DNA from: Blastococcus fimeti
Lineage (GTDB): Bacteria > Actinomycetota > Actinomycetes > Mycobacteriales > Geodermatophilaceae
Reading direction: 5' to 3'
NCBI GenBank assembly: GCA_900102115.1
Contig: FNAW01000004.1
Location: 1-64,000 of the forward strand
DNA: 64,000 bases
In this document: piece by piece, positions 54,131-62,670 of the stretch
Position numbering within the stretch: position 1 is the first letter of the stretch
Layout of the letters: every line of letters starts with the position of its first letter
The notes under the pieces: generated by a model
Databases searched by the model: none
The model's input: only the letters and a program-made list of their open reading frames with translations
What the model was told of the DNA's origin: nothing
Program-made: the position numbers and the translations under genes

Positions 54131-54973
54131 ATGGGTCTGCGCATCAACCAGAACATTGCCGCTCTCAACGCCCACCGGAACCTGTCCATCACGGACAACC
54201 AGATGGGCAAGTCGCTCGAGAAGCTGTCCTCCGGCTTCCGGATCAACCGCGCCGCCGACGACGCGGCCGGTCTGGCGATCTCCGAGGGCCTGCGCTCGCA
54301 GGTCGGTGGCCTCAAGGTCGCCGTCCGCAACGCGCAGGACGGCGTCTCCGTCGTCCAGACGGCGGAAGGTGCCCTCACCGAGGTGCACTCCATCCTGCAG
54401 CGCGTGCGTGACCTCACCGTCCAGGCCGGCAACAACGGCGTGGTCGACGACAAGGCGCGCGGCTACATCAGCAAGGAGATCGAGGAGCTCGGTGCGGCTC
54501 TCAGCGACATCGCCGACCGGACTGACTTCAACGGCACCAAGCTGCTCAACGGCACCGCCGGCGCGTCGGGCACCCTGACGTTCCAGACGGGCGCCAACGG
54601 CGGCGAGACCGTCGAGGTCACGCTCGAGGACATCACCGCCGTCGCCGACGCCGTCAAGGGCGTCGCGTCGGGCATGGCCGCCTCGGGTGCCTACGACGCC
54701 GAGGACGACCTGACCGAGCTGGACACCCAGATCCAGACCGTGTCGGAGGCTCGCGCCACCCTCGGTGCTTCCCAGAACCGCCTGGAGAGCACCATCAACT
54801 CGCTGAACGTCTCGATCGAGAACCTCAGCGCGTCGGAGAGCCGGGTCCGCGACGCCGACATGGCCCAGGAGATGGTCGGGTTCACCCGCGCCCAGATCCT
54901 GAGCCAGGCCGGTACCGCGATGCTCGCGCAGGCCAACCAGGCCTCGCAGGGCGTCCTCTCGCTGCTCCGCTGA
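54131..54973 (+). CDS. fliC: Flagellin
   Basis: 280 residues, a minimal flagellin with D0/D1 only. N-terminal GLRINQNIAALNAHRNLSITDNQMGKSLEKLSSGFRINRAADDAAGLAISEGLRSQVGGLKVAVRNAQDGVS; C-terminal ESRVRDADMAQEMVGFTRAQILSQAGTAMLAQANQASQGVLSLLR. The surface segment of about 50 residues (170-220) is Ala/Thr/Asp-rich, so glycosylation sites could lie here. ATG with AAGGAGG. FliA promoter and CsrA sites upstream, terminator downstream. Confidence 0.97.
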   Translation: MGLRINQNIAALNAHRNLSITDNQMGKSLEKLSSGFRINRAADDAAGLAISEGLRSQVGGLKVAVRNAQDGVSVVQTAEGALTEVHSILQRVRDLTVQAGNNGVVDDKARGYISKEIEELGAALSDIADRTDFNGTKLLNGTAGASGTLTFQTGANGGETVEVTLEDITAVADAVKGVASGMAASGAYDAEDDLTELDTQIQTVSEARATLGASQNRLESTINSLNVSIENLSASESRVRDADMAQEMVGFTRAQILSQAGTAMLAQANQASQGVLSLLR

Positions 54974-55025
54974 TCCTGATCAGCTGAGCAGCTGAGGCCG
55001 CAGACCCTCAGCACCACCCCGGGTG

Positions 55026-55053
55026 AGGGGGGAGGCCCTCGTGCCTCCCCCCT
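55026..55053 (+). terminator. Flagellin terminator
   Basis: An 11-bp stem (55026-55036 with 55043-55053), loop CCTCGT, followed by a pyrimidine-rich CTCTCGCTTGT, 53 bp after the flagellin stop. Confidence 0.8.
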
Positions 55054-55095
55054 CTCTCGCTTGTGTCCCGTCCCGTCGACCCAGGAGTCAGTTCC

Positions 55096-56445
55096 GTGAC
55101 GATGAGCATCAACACCGGCCTGGTGTCCGGGATGGACACCGGGACCATGGTCAACCAGCTCATCCAGCTGGAGGCCGCGTCCCAGAACGCCCTCAAGACC
55201 CGCCTCTCGAACACGCAGGTCACCGCCTCGGCCTACCGCACGGTGAACTCCGCGCTCGCCGCCCTCACCACCGCGGCCGAGGCGCTCACCAAGCCCGAGT
55301 CGTGGAGCAGCACGAAGGGCAGCAGCTCGACCGGCAGCGTGACGGTGGGGACGACCTCGTCGGCAACCCCCGGAACCCTCTCCTTCACCGTCGCCAAGGT
55401 CGCGACGACCGCCTCCAGCGTGAGCACCGGCCGCTGGGCGAGCACCTCCGTGGCCGCCGGTCTGACCAGCCTCGACATCCGCACCGCCGACGGCGCCGCC
55501 AGCAAGGGCACCGTCACGCTGGACGGCACCGAGACCCTCGAGCAGATCGCGGCGAAGATCAACGCCGACACCGCCCTCGGCATCAAGGCCACCGCGGTGC
55601 AGGTGTCCCCCGGGCAGTTCGCCCTCCAGCTCAGCGGCGCCGCCTCGGGCAAGGCCGCCGGCTTCCAGGTCGGGGGCACTGCGTTCACCGCGACCAGTCT
55701 CGGCCAGGACGCCGAGCTGCGGATCGGCGGCACGGATGCCGGCACCTCCGGCTACACGATCAGCTCCCCCACCAACACCTTCGAGGGCGTCCTGCCCGGC
55801 GCGACGTTCACGGTGACCAAGGAGGAGTCCACGCCGGTCACGGTCTCCGTGACCGCGGACCCCGACGGTCTGGCCACCAAGGTGGCCGGCCTGGTCGATT
55901 CGGTGAACAACGCGATCTCGACCATCAAGACGTACACGACCAACACACCGGGCAGCAAAGCCGCGCTGCGCGGCGAGTACGCGGTCACCTCGATCGGCAG
56001 CCAGCTCCTGGAGGCCGTCAGCAAGGCCATCGGGACCTCCGGCTCGGCGGCTCAGATCGGGATCGAGACGACGCGGGACGGCAAGCTCACCTTCGACAAG
56101 GAGAAGTTCGCCGAGGCCCTCAAGGCCACCCCCGACCTCGCCCAGCGCCTCGTGGGCGGGAGCGGCATGCCCGGCGACCCCGGCGCCGTCACCGGCATCG
56201 CGGGCCGGATCCGCGACGTCGCCAAGCTCGCCTCGGACACCACCACCGGCACCCTGAGCTCGCTGGCGAAGGGGCAGGACAACCTCGCGCGCGACATCAC
56301 CGACCGCATCGCGGACTGGGACGTGCGGCTCGCCGCCCGCAAGCTGGCGCTGACCCGCCAGTTCACCGCGATGGAGACCGCGCTCAGCTCGCTGAACAAC
56401 CAGTCGAACTGGCTGGCCGGCCAGCTCGGATCACTCTCGTCCTGA
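55096..56445 (+). CDS. fliD: Flagellar filament cap protein FliD
   Basis: About 449 residues. N-terminal SINTGLVSGMDTGTMVNQLIQLEAASQNALKTRLSNTQVTASAYRTVNSALAALTTAAEAL (FliD_N) and C-terminal FliD_C (LATKVAGLVDSVNNAISTIKTYT ... LTRQFTAMETALSSLNNQSNWLAGQL). Caps the filament and folds flagellin. GTG 55096 with AGGAG eight bases upstream preferred over ATG 55102. Confidence 0.95.
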   Translation: MTMSINTGLVSGMDTGTMVNQLIQLEAASQNALKTRLSNTQVTASAYRTVNSALAALTTAAEALTKPESWSSTKGSSSTGSVTVGTTSSATPGTLSFTVAKVATTASSVSTGRWASTSVAAGLTSLDIRTADGAASKGTVTLDGTETLEQIAAKINADTALGIKATAVQVSPGQFALQLSGAASGKAAGFQVGGTAFTATSLGQDAELRIGGTDAGTSGYTISSPTNTFEGVLPGATFTVTKEESTPVTVSVTADPDGLATKVAGLVDSVNNAISTIKTYTTNTPGSKAALRGEYAVTSIGSQLLEAVSKAIGTSGSAAQIGIETTRDGKLTFDKEKFAEALKATPDLAQRLVGGSGMPGDPGAVTGIAGRIRDVAKLASDTTTGTLSSLAKGQDNLARDITDRIADWDVRLAARKLALTRQFTAMETALSSLNNQSNWLAGQLGSLSS

Positions 56446-56491
56446 CCCTCCGCCCCACCCGCTCGACCCAACGCCTCAGGAGCCCCAACCG

Positions 56492-56878
56492 ATGAGTGCT
56501 GCTTCGCTCCGCGCCCGCTACCTCGGCGATTCCGTCGCCACCGCCTCGCCGCAGCAGGTGCTGGTCATGCTCTACGACCGGCTGACCCTGGACCTCGAGC
56601 GCGCCCAGGTCGCCGTCTCCGCCGGTGACCGCCCCCGCGTCAACGAGGAGCTGCAGCACGCGCAGGCGATCGTGCTCGAGCTGCTCTCCAGCCTGCAGGT
56701 CGACCTGTGGGAGGGCGGCCCCCGGCTGGCCGCGCTCTACAACTGGCTGCTCAACGAGCTCGTCCAGGCGAACATGAAGATGGACACCAACCGCATCGCG
56801 TCCTGCCGTCAGGTGGTCGAGCCGCTGCGCGACGCGTGGCGCCAGGCCGCCGCGTCCCTGGCCGGCGTGGCGCCATGA
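56492..56878 (+). CDS. fliS: Flagellin export chaperone FliS
   Basis: 128 residues. ASLRARYLGDSVATASPQQVLVMLYDRLTLDLERAQVAV is the FliS signature, then helical NEELQHAQAIVLELLSSLQVDLWEGGPRLAALYNWLLNELVQANMKMDTNRI. Binds the flagellin C-terminus before export. ATG 46 bp after fliD; overlaps the next gene by ATGA. Confidence 0.95.
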   Translation: MSAASLRARYLGDSVATASPQQVLVMLYDRLTLDLERAQVAVSAGDRPRVNEELQHAQAIVLELLSSLQVDLWEGGPRLAALYNWLLNELVQANMKMDTNRIASCRQVVEPLRDAWRQAAASLAGVAP

Positions 56879-57312
56879 CGGTCGGCCCGGTCAGCGGCTC
56901 GGCCCTGACCGGTTTCGGTCAGAGCCCGTACGCACCCGCCGGGCAGCCCCCCGCCCCCGGTGATGCGGCGCACGGCGGCCGGGGCCGCCGGCAGCGCCCG
57001 GCGGACTGGCACGAGGCCCTCGCGGAACTCGAGGGCGACGTCCTCGAGGCGCAGGAGCACCTCGCCCGCGGACGGGCGGACGAGATCGCCGCATGGGGAC
57101 GACGCAGCTCGGACTGGGTGCCGCCGTCGGGCCTCGGACCCATCCCGACCGACCTGCGCGAGCGCGCCGCCCTCCTCCTGCAGCACCAGCTCGCCGTGGC
57201 CGAGGCCCTGGTCGAGCGCATCACCCAGTCCCAGAAGCAGCGTGACGTCGCCGCCCGCATGTCCTACGGCGACGAGCGCCCCACCGCGTCCTTCATCGAC
57301 CGCGGGCTCTGA
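56875..57312 (+). CDS. FliT-position helical protein
   Basis: 145 residues. The Gly/Pro/Ala-rich N-terminal 45 residues are followed by a helical part (ADWHEALAELEGDVLEAQEHLARGRADEIAAWG ... DLRERAALLLQHQLAVAEALVERITQSQKQRDVAARMSYG). Position after fliD-fliS and the two-helix layout suggest a FliT-like chaperone, but sequence similarity is not recognisable. ATGA overlap with fliS. Confidence 0.7.
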   Translation: MTVGPVSGSALTGFGQSPYAPAGQPPAPGDAAHGGRGRRQRPADWHEALAELEGDVLEAQEHLARGRADEIAAWGRRSSDWVPPSGLGPIPTDLRERAALLLQHQLAVAEALVERITQSQKQRDVAARMSYGDERPTASFIDRGL

Positions 57313-57344
57313 GACGTCGCCGGTGAGAAACCGGCGCTGACAGA

Positions 57345-57373
57345 ACCCGTCGGGCAGCTCGGCTGCCGATGAG
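57345..57373 (+). promoter_or_regulatory. FliA-like -10 upstream of the glycosyltransferase
   Basis: TGCCGATGA at 57364-57372 is identical to the flgB and sugar-cassette elements, but the expected -35 position (57345-57348) reads ACCC, so the match is incomplete. Confidence 0.35.
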
Positions 57374-57452
57374 AGAGGGGCGAGCACCGGCCCGGACGCC
57401 GGCGCGGCGTCCTCCCCGGCCGGTCCTCGGCCGCCCACCGAAAGGTCCCTCC

Positions 57453-58544
57453 ATGCGCGTCCTGCTCACGCACGCCATCGCCACGGGTTCCACGTACTAC
57501 CGGATCGACGAGCCCGCCCGCGCGGTCCAGGCAGCAGACCTGGGCATCGAGGTCGCCGTCGCGCGCGGGGTCACCACGACGATGCGTCCGCTGCGCGAGG
57601 GTGCCGAGCCCGAGGTCGTCGAGGCGGACGCCCAGGGCGCCGACGTCGTCGTCCTCCAGCTGCCCAAGACCACGGGCATGCTCCAGACCCAGCGGGTGCT
57701 GCAGGCCCAGGGCGTCGCCGTCGTCGTCGAGATGGACGACCTGCTCTCCGGCGTGCCCTACGGGCACATGGGGCACAAGGTGCTCGTCCGGCAGGGCATG
57801 GGCGACCTCGCGCTGCAGGCCGCCCGCGAGGCCGACCTCGTCACGACGTCCACGCCCGCCCTGCTCCAGGAGTACGCCCGGCACGGGCGCGGCGTCGTCG
57901 TCGAGAACGCCATCCCCCGGCGGAACGCGGAACTGCCCCCGGCGTACGAGCGCGACCCGGAGGTCGTGACGGTCGGCTGGTCCGGGAACGTCATGAGCCA
58001 CCCCTACGACCTGCAGGAGATGGGGTCGGGCCTCCAGCAGGCGCTGGACCGCGGCCGCGGTGAGAGCCGGCTGGTGGTCCTCGGGCAGAAGTGGGACGTG
58101 AAGAAGCGCCTGGGTCTGCCGGAGGAGCCGGAGGAGGTGCCCTGGCTGCTGGACGTGGACGAGTACGTCGAGCGGCTCGGTGAGCTCTTCGACGTCGGCA
58201 TCGCCCCGCTGCGCATCGACCGGTTCAACACGTGCAAGAGCTGGCTCAAGCCGCTCGAGTACTCGGCGCGCGGCGTGTACTGCGTGCGGGCCCGGACCGA
58301 GGAGTACGAGCGGCTGGGGCTGGGGATGCCGGCCCGCTCCCCCAAGGACTGGGCGAAGTTCATCGCCCTCGGCATCAAGGACGCCGACCGGCGGCGGGAG
58401 ATCGCCTCGGCTGCCCGGGACCGCGTGCTGGCCCAGCACCTGACCGAGCACACCGCCGAGCGGTGGGCCGCCGCCTGGCGCACCGCCCGCGAGAACCGCT
58501 CGCGCGCCCTCGGCACCGGCCGCCTCGCCACCGCGAAGGCCTGA
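57453..58544 (+). CDS. Glycosyltransferase, probable flagellin-modifying
   Basis: 363 residues of GT-B appearance: RVLLTHAIATGSTYYRIDEPARAVQAADLGIEVAVARG (N-terminal acceptor fold), a middle VVVEMDDLLSG, VTVGWSGNVMSHPYDLQEMGSGLQQAL and LFDVGIAPLRIDRFNTCKSWLKPLEYSARGVYCVRARTEEYERL (family GT4-like donor site). ATG 57453 with AAAGG upstream. It sits between fliS and flgB, so flagellin or hook-protein O-glycosylation is the natural guess; the donor sugar may come from the 39-42 kb cassette. Confidence 0.82.
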   Translation: MRVLLTHAIATGSTYYRIDEPARAVQAADLGIEVAVARGVTTTMRPLREGAEPEVVEADAQGADVVVLQLPKTTGMLQTQRVLQAQGVAVVVEMDDLLSGVPYGHMGHKVLVRQGMGDLALQAAREADLVTTSTPALLQEYARHGRGVVVENAIPRRNAELPPAYERDPEVVTVGWSGNVMSHPYDLQEMGSGLQQALDRGRGESRLVVLGQKWDVKKRLGLPEEPEEVPWLLDVDEYVERLGELFDVGIAPLRIDRFNTCKSWLKPLEYSARGVYCVRARTEEYERLGLGMPARSPKDWAKFIALGIKDADRRREIASAARDRVLAQHLTEHTAERWAAAWRTARENRSRALGTGRLATAKA

Positions 58545-58579
58545 CCGCCACCTGCGCACGGGTTCTCCCCCGAACGCCC

Positions 58580-58609
58580 CGAACGCCCCGTCGAGAGACG
58601 GGGCGTTCG
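58580..58609 (+). terminator. Terminator after the glycosyltransferase
   Basis: A perfect 13-bp stem (58580-58592 with 58597-58609) and GAGA tetraloop, followed by TGCGTTC. Confidence 0.8.
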
Positions 58610-58759
58610 TGCGTTCCCGGGGCATGCCCCGCGGATCGGTGCGGAAGCTGCCAACTCCCCCGCCCCGGTCGGCGCAGGACACGGCAAGGTCACCGCGCGT
58701 CCCATCCGCCACCGCGCTCCCTCGCGGCGACTGGCATCCCTCGCGGACCACGCCGACGG

Positions 58760-58788
58760 TCAGCCGCGGGACGGGCCCTGCCGATGAA
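58760..58788 (+). promoter_or_regulatory. FliA-type promoter of flgB operon
   Basis: TCAG (58760-58763), 16 bases, GCCGATGAA (58780-58788). Places +1 near 58795, giving a leader of about 127 nt. Confidence 0.55.
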
Positions 58789-58921
58789 GCTGAGGCACGG
58801 AGAGCAAGCCCCCTCGCCACGGATTGGCGGACCCAGCACTCGCTCGCGAGTGTCTTCCGCATACCCGGAGGTCGAACGTGTCCTGCTCTTCCCGCCGGCC
58901 CAGCTCCACGACCACAGAGCC

Positions 58922-59269
58922 ATGATCGGCGAGCTCACCCCCGCCGCACTCCACGCCGCCCTGTCCGGGCTGTCCCAGCGCCAGCGGGTCACCGCCGACA
59001 ACATCGCCAACATCAACACGCCGGGCTTCCTGGCCGGGCGCGTGGACTTCGAGTCGGCGCTCGGCGGCGCCCTGCGCAACGGCGAGACCCCGCAGATCAA
59101 CGGCGGCACGACCGCGCGCTCGCTGGAGCCGACCAACACGAACGGCAACAACGTGAACCTGGATGCGGAGACCCTGATCGCCACCGAGACCGGCCTGCGG
59201 TACCAGCTGGCGCTCAGCGCCCTGGACGGCAAGTACAACTCCATCCGCACCGCGCTCAGGACGCAGTGA
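58922..59269 (+). CDS. flgB: Flagellar basal-body rod protein FlgB
   Basis: 115 residues. LHAALSGLSQRQRVTADNIANINTPGFLAGRVDFESAL (rod signature DNIANINTPGF) and C-terminal TGLRYQLALSALDGKYNSIRTAL. Proximal rod subunit. ATG 58922 has a weak ribosome-binding site. Overlaps flgC by one base (TGATG). Confidence 0.93.
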   Translation: MIGELTPAALHAALSGLSQRQRVTADNIANINTPGFLAGRVDFESALGGALRNGETPQINGGTTARSLEPTNTNGNNVNLDAETLIATETGLRYQLALSALDGKYNSIRTALRTQ

Positions 59270-59673
59270 TGGCCATCTTCGACACCTTCGGCATCGCCGG
59301 CTCCGGCCTGATGACGCACCGCAAGTGGCTGGACGCCGTCTCCGACAACATCGCCAACGTCAACACCGTCCGCCGGACGGACGAGGACGCGTTCCAGCAG
59401 CGGATGATCGTCGCGCAGTCGGTGGACTACGGCTCCGGCGAGGGCGGCGTCCGTGCCGCGCGCGCGGAGTTCGCCAAGCCCGAGGGCCGCCTGGTCTACG
59501 AGCCGAACCACCCCCTGGCCGACGCCGAGGGGTACGTGAAGTACCCCGACATCGACCTCGGTGACCAGATGTCCCAGATGATCATGGCGCAGCGCGGCTA
59601 CCAGGCGAACCTCGCCGTGGTGGAGCGGGCGACCGAGGCCTACCAGGCCGCGCTCCAGCTCGGGAAGGGCTGA
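59269..59673 (+). CDS. flgC: Flagellar basal-body rod protein FlgC
   Basis: 134 residues. AIFDTFGIAGSGLMTHRKWLDAVSDNIANVNTV at the N-terminus, YEPNHPLADAEGYVKYPDIDLGDQMSQMIMAQRGYQANLAVVERATEAYQAALQLGKG at the C-terminus. Rod subunit; start coupled to the flgB stop. Confidence 0.95.
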   Translation: MAIFDTFGIAGSGLMTHRKWLDAVSDNIANVNTVRRTDEDAFQQRMIVAQSVDYGSGEGGVRAARAEFAKPEGRLVYEPNHPLADAEGYVKYPDIDLGDQMSQMIMAQRGYQANLAVVERATEAYQAALQLGKG

Positions 59674-59675
59674 TC

Positions 59676-60005
59676 ATGACGTTCCCCATCGGCGGCATCC
59701 CCGGCGTCAGCGCTCTCGCCGGCATGGGCGGGGTGGCCGGCATCGACACCACCGCCGCGGTCTCCCAGGCCGGCGGCGCCAACGGCGACGCCTTCTCCTC
59801 GGTGCTCGCGTCCTCCTTCGACCAGCTGCAGGCGACCCAGGTCAAGGCCGACGGCCTGGCCGCCCAGGCCGCCACCGGCGACCTGAAGGACGTGCACGAC
59901 TACATGATCGCCCGGAGCGAGTCCTCCCTGGCCGTCGAGATGGTCGTGGGCCTCAAGAACAAGGCCGTTGAGGCCTTCAACGAGATCATGAGGATGCCGG
60001 TCTGA
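59676..60005 (+). CDS. fliE: Flagellar hook-basal body protein FliE
   Basis: 109 residues. Typical C-terminus LKDVHDYMIARSESSLAVEMVVGLKNKAVEAFNEIMRMPV. Joins the MS ring to the rod. Two bases after the flgC stop and one-base overlap with fliF. Confidence 0.95.
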   Translation: MTFPIGGIPGVSALAGMGGVAGIDTTAAVSQAGGANGDAFSSVLASSFDQLQATQVKADGLAAQAATGDLKDVHDYMIARSESSLAVEMVVGLKNKAVEAFNEIMRMPV

Positions 60006-61600
60006 TGCAGACCGCACTCGCCGGGACGCTGGAGCGTGTCCGCTCCGCGTTCGCCACGGTCAGCCTGGGGCAGAAGGTCGTCATCGGCCTGCTGCTCGTC
60101 GGGCTGCTCCTCGGCGGCTTTTTCTTCTCCCGGTGGATCACCGCGCCCACCCAGGCGCCGCTGTTCTCCAACCTGGCCGCGAGCGACGCCTCGGCCATCG
60201 TCGAGGAGCTGAACGCCGCCGGGGTCTCCTACGAGCTCACCGACGGCGGCCAGACGATCATGGTCGCCAAGGACGCGGTGTACGACCTGCGCCTGCAGAT
60301 GAGCGGCCAGGGCCTCCCCGCCGGCTCGGACACCGGCTACGCGCTGCTGGACGAGCAGGGCATCACGACCAGCGAGTTCCAGCAGCAGACGACCTACCGG
60401 CGCGCGCTGGAGGGGGAGCTGTCCAAGACCCTCGAGTCCCTGGACGGCGTCAACTCCGCGATCGTGCATGTCGCGCTCCCCGAGGACGAGGTCTTCGTGA
60501 CCGACCAGGCCGAACCCACCGCCTCGGTGCTGCTGGACCTGGCCGCGGGGACCAGCCTGTCCGGCGAGCAGATCCAGGCCGTCACGAACCTCGTCTCCTC
60601 CAGCGTCGAGAACATGTCGCCCGAGCAGGTGACGGTCACCGACACCTCGGGCCAGGTGCTGTCCTCCCCCGGTGCCGGGATCAGCGCGGCCGCCGGCGAT
60701 GCGCGCTCGCAGGTCGAGCTGGACTACCAGAACCGCCTGGCGGCCAACGCGCAGCAGATCCTCGACCGGGTCCTCGGCCCCAACCGGGCGGTCGTCTCCG
60801 TCCGCGCCGACGTCGACCTCGACCAGCGCGACACCACCTCGAAGACCTACACCTACAACGAGGGCACACCCCCCGTCTCGGAGAGCAACACCACCGAGAA
60901 CTACGCCGGCGCGGGCGGCGCCGTCGTCGGCGGCGTGCTGGGCCCGGAGAACATGCCCGACGCCGGCGCGAACGCGGGCGGGGGCGACTCGAGCTACACC
61001 AAGGAGTCGACCACGGCGAACAACGCCGTCGGCGAGACCACCGAGGTCGTGCAGGCCGCCCCGGGTGGCCTCAACCGGCTCACCGTCTCCGTGGTCATGG
61101 ACGACGCCGTCGCGGCGAACCTCCCGCAGGCCCAGATCACCGCTCTCGTCGGCAACGCCGTCGGCCTCGACCAGGCGCGCGGCGACGCGATCACCGTCGC
61201 CGCCATGCCGTTCGACACCACGGCGGCCGACACCGCCGCCGCCGAGATGGAGGCCGTCCGCGAGGCCGAGGCCAGCGAGCAGATGTGGTCGATGATCCGC
61301 ACCGGCGGCATCGCGGCCGGCATCGCGCTCGTCGTGCTGGTCGTGTGGCTGCGCTCACGCCGCCGCGGGGACGACGAGGAGGACTACGAGCCCCTCGAGC
61401 TCACCGACGACATGCTCGCCGAGCTGGACCGCATCCGGATCGCGAGCACCCGCGACGAGCCGGTCATCGACAACCGGGTGGCCGAGCTGGAGGCCGCGGA
61501 GCGGCAGAAGGTGCGGACCGACATCTCCACCATGATCAGCGAGCGCCCCGACGAGGTCGCGGCGATGCTGCGCGGCTGGCTGACGGAGAACAAGTCATGA
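60005..61600 (+). CDS. fliF: Flagellar MS-ring protein FliF
   Basis: 531 residues. TM1 (about 25-45), ring-building motifs including PLFSNLAASDASAIVEELNAAGVSYELTDGGQTIMV and TTYRRALEGELSKTLESLDGVNSAIVHVALPEDEVF, and a large beta-collar domain. TM2 (about 437-457) precedes a cytosolic tail ending RTDISTMISERPDEVAAMLRGWL, which binds FliG. Overlaps fliG by ATGA. Confidence 0.96.
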   Translation: MQTALAGTLERVRSAFATVSLGQKVVIGLLLVGLLLGGFFFSRWITAPTQAPLFSNLAASDASAIVEELNAAGVSYELTDGGQTIMVAKDAVYDLRLQMSGQGLPAGSDTGYALLDEQGITTSEFQQQTTYRRALEGELSKTLESLDGVNSAIVHVALPEDEVFVTDQAEPTASVLLDLAAGTSLSGEQIQAVTNLVSSSVENMSPEQVTVTDTSGQVLSSPGAGISAAAGDARSQVELDYQNRLAANAQQILDRVLGPNRAVVSVRADVDLDQRDTTSKTYTYNEGTPPVSESNTTENYAGAGGAVVGGVLGPENMPDAGANAGGGDSSYTKESTTANNAVGETTEVVQAAPGGLNRLTVSVVMDDAVAANLPQAQITALVGNAVGLDQARGDAITVAAMPFDTTAADTAAAEMEAVREAEASEQMWSMIRTGGIAAGIALVVLVVWLRSRRRGDDEEDYEPLELTDDMLAELDRIRIASTRDEPVIDNRVAELEAAERQKVRTDISTMISERPDEVAAMLRGWLTENKS

Positions 61601-62670
61601 CGCTCGCCGGAATGGACCAGCTGCTGGGCGGCGCGAACCTGCCCGCCGTCCCGCCCGCTCCCCCGCGTCCGGAACTGCCCGGCCTGCGCAAGGCCGCGGT
61701 CTTCCTCGCCCAGATGAGCAAGGAGGAGGCCGGCGTCCTGCTGGCCAAGCTGCGGCCGCGCGAGGTGGAGTCGCTGACCCGGGAGCTGATGCGCCTGGGC
61801 TCGGTCGAGGTCGAGGACGTCGACGGCGTCCTGAACGAGTTCCACGGCCTGATGACCGCCCAGCAGTTCATCGGCCGCGGCGGCGTCGAGTTCGCCCGCG
61901 AGATCCTCGCGGCGGGTCTGGGCGAGGACAAGGCGGAGGGCATCCTGTCCCGCCTCAACGTCGTCTACACCGAGGTGCCGTTCGCCTCGCTGCGGAACGC
62001 CGACGTGCGGCAGCTGGTCACCTTCCTCAAGGACGAGCACGCCCAGATCATCGCGCTGGTGCTGGCCCACCTGCCCGCCGCGCAGTCGGCGGAGGTGCTG
62101 TCGGGGTTCGCCCCCGAGCAGCAGGCGGAGGTCGCGCACCGGATCGCCACGATGGACCGCACCTCGCCGGAGATGGTCCGCCTGGTCGAGGAGGAACTCG
62201 GCCGCCGGATGGGCTCGATCCTGGCGCACCAGGACATGACCACCGCCGGTGGCGTCGAGGCCCTGGTCGAGATCATCAACCGCTCGCCGCGGCCCACCGA
62301 GCGCTCGATCCTGGAGTGGCTGGACAGCACCGACCCGGAGCTGGCCGACCAGGTCCGGTCGCAGATGTTCGTGTTCGAGGACATCGTCACGATCGACGAC
62401 CGCTCCCTGCAGCTGGTGCTCCGCGAGGTGGAGGCCAACGACCTGGCCACCGCGCTCAAGGGCGTGCGGCCCGACGTGCGGGACAAGATCCAGCGCAACC
62501 TGTCCGAGCGCGCGGCCGAGAACCTCTCCGAGGAGATCGAGATGCTCGGCCCGGTGCGCACGCGCACCGTCGAGGAGGCCCAGGCCAAGGTGGTCGGCGT
62601 CATCCGCACCCTCGAGGAGCAGGGTGTGCTGACCATCTCGCGCGGTGTCGACGACGAGTTCGTCGCGTGA
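61597..62670 (+). CDS. fliG: Flagellar motor switch protein FliG
   Basis: 357 residues. N domain (RKAAVFLAQMSKEEAGVLLAKLRPREVESLTRELMRLGSV), middle domain with EHAQIIALVLAHLPAAQSAEVL (EHPQ-like), and C domain with charged torque helix (EDIVTIDDRSLQLVLREVEANDLATALKGVRPDVRDKIQRNLSERAAENLSEEIEMLGPVRTRTVEEAQ). Couples MotA/MotB to rotation. Confidence 0.97.
   Translation: MTLAGMDQLLGGANLPAVPPAPPRPELPGLRKAAVFLAQMSKEEAGVLLAKLRPREVESLTRELMRLGSVEVEDVDGVLNEFHGLMTAQQFIGRGGVEFAREILAAGLGEDKAEGILSRLNVVYTEVPFASLRNADVRQLVTFLKDEHAQIIALVLAHLPAAQSAEVLSGFAPEQQAEVAHRIATMDRTSPEMVRLVEEELGRRMGSILAHQDMTTAGGVEALVEIINRSPRPTERSILEWLDSTDPELADQVRSQMFVFEDIVTIDDRSLQLVLREVEANDLATALKGVRPDVRDKIQRNLSERAAENLSEEIEMLGPVRTRTVEEAQAKVVGVIRTLEEQGVLTISRGVDDEFVA

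Larger units (their letters stand above)
58545..58921. other. Regulatory gap before flgB
   Basis: 377 bp without a gene. It contains the glycosyltransferase terminator (58580-58609), a FliA-type promoter (58760-58788) and a small palindrome CACTCG-CTCG-CGAGTG (58837-58852) in the long flgB leader. Confidence 0.6.
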
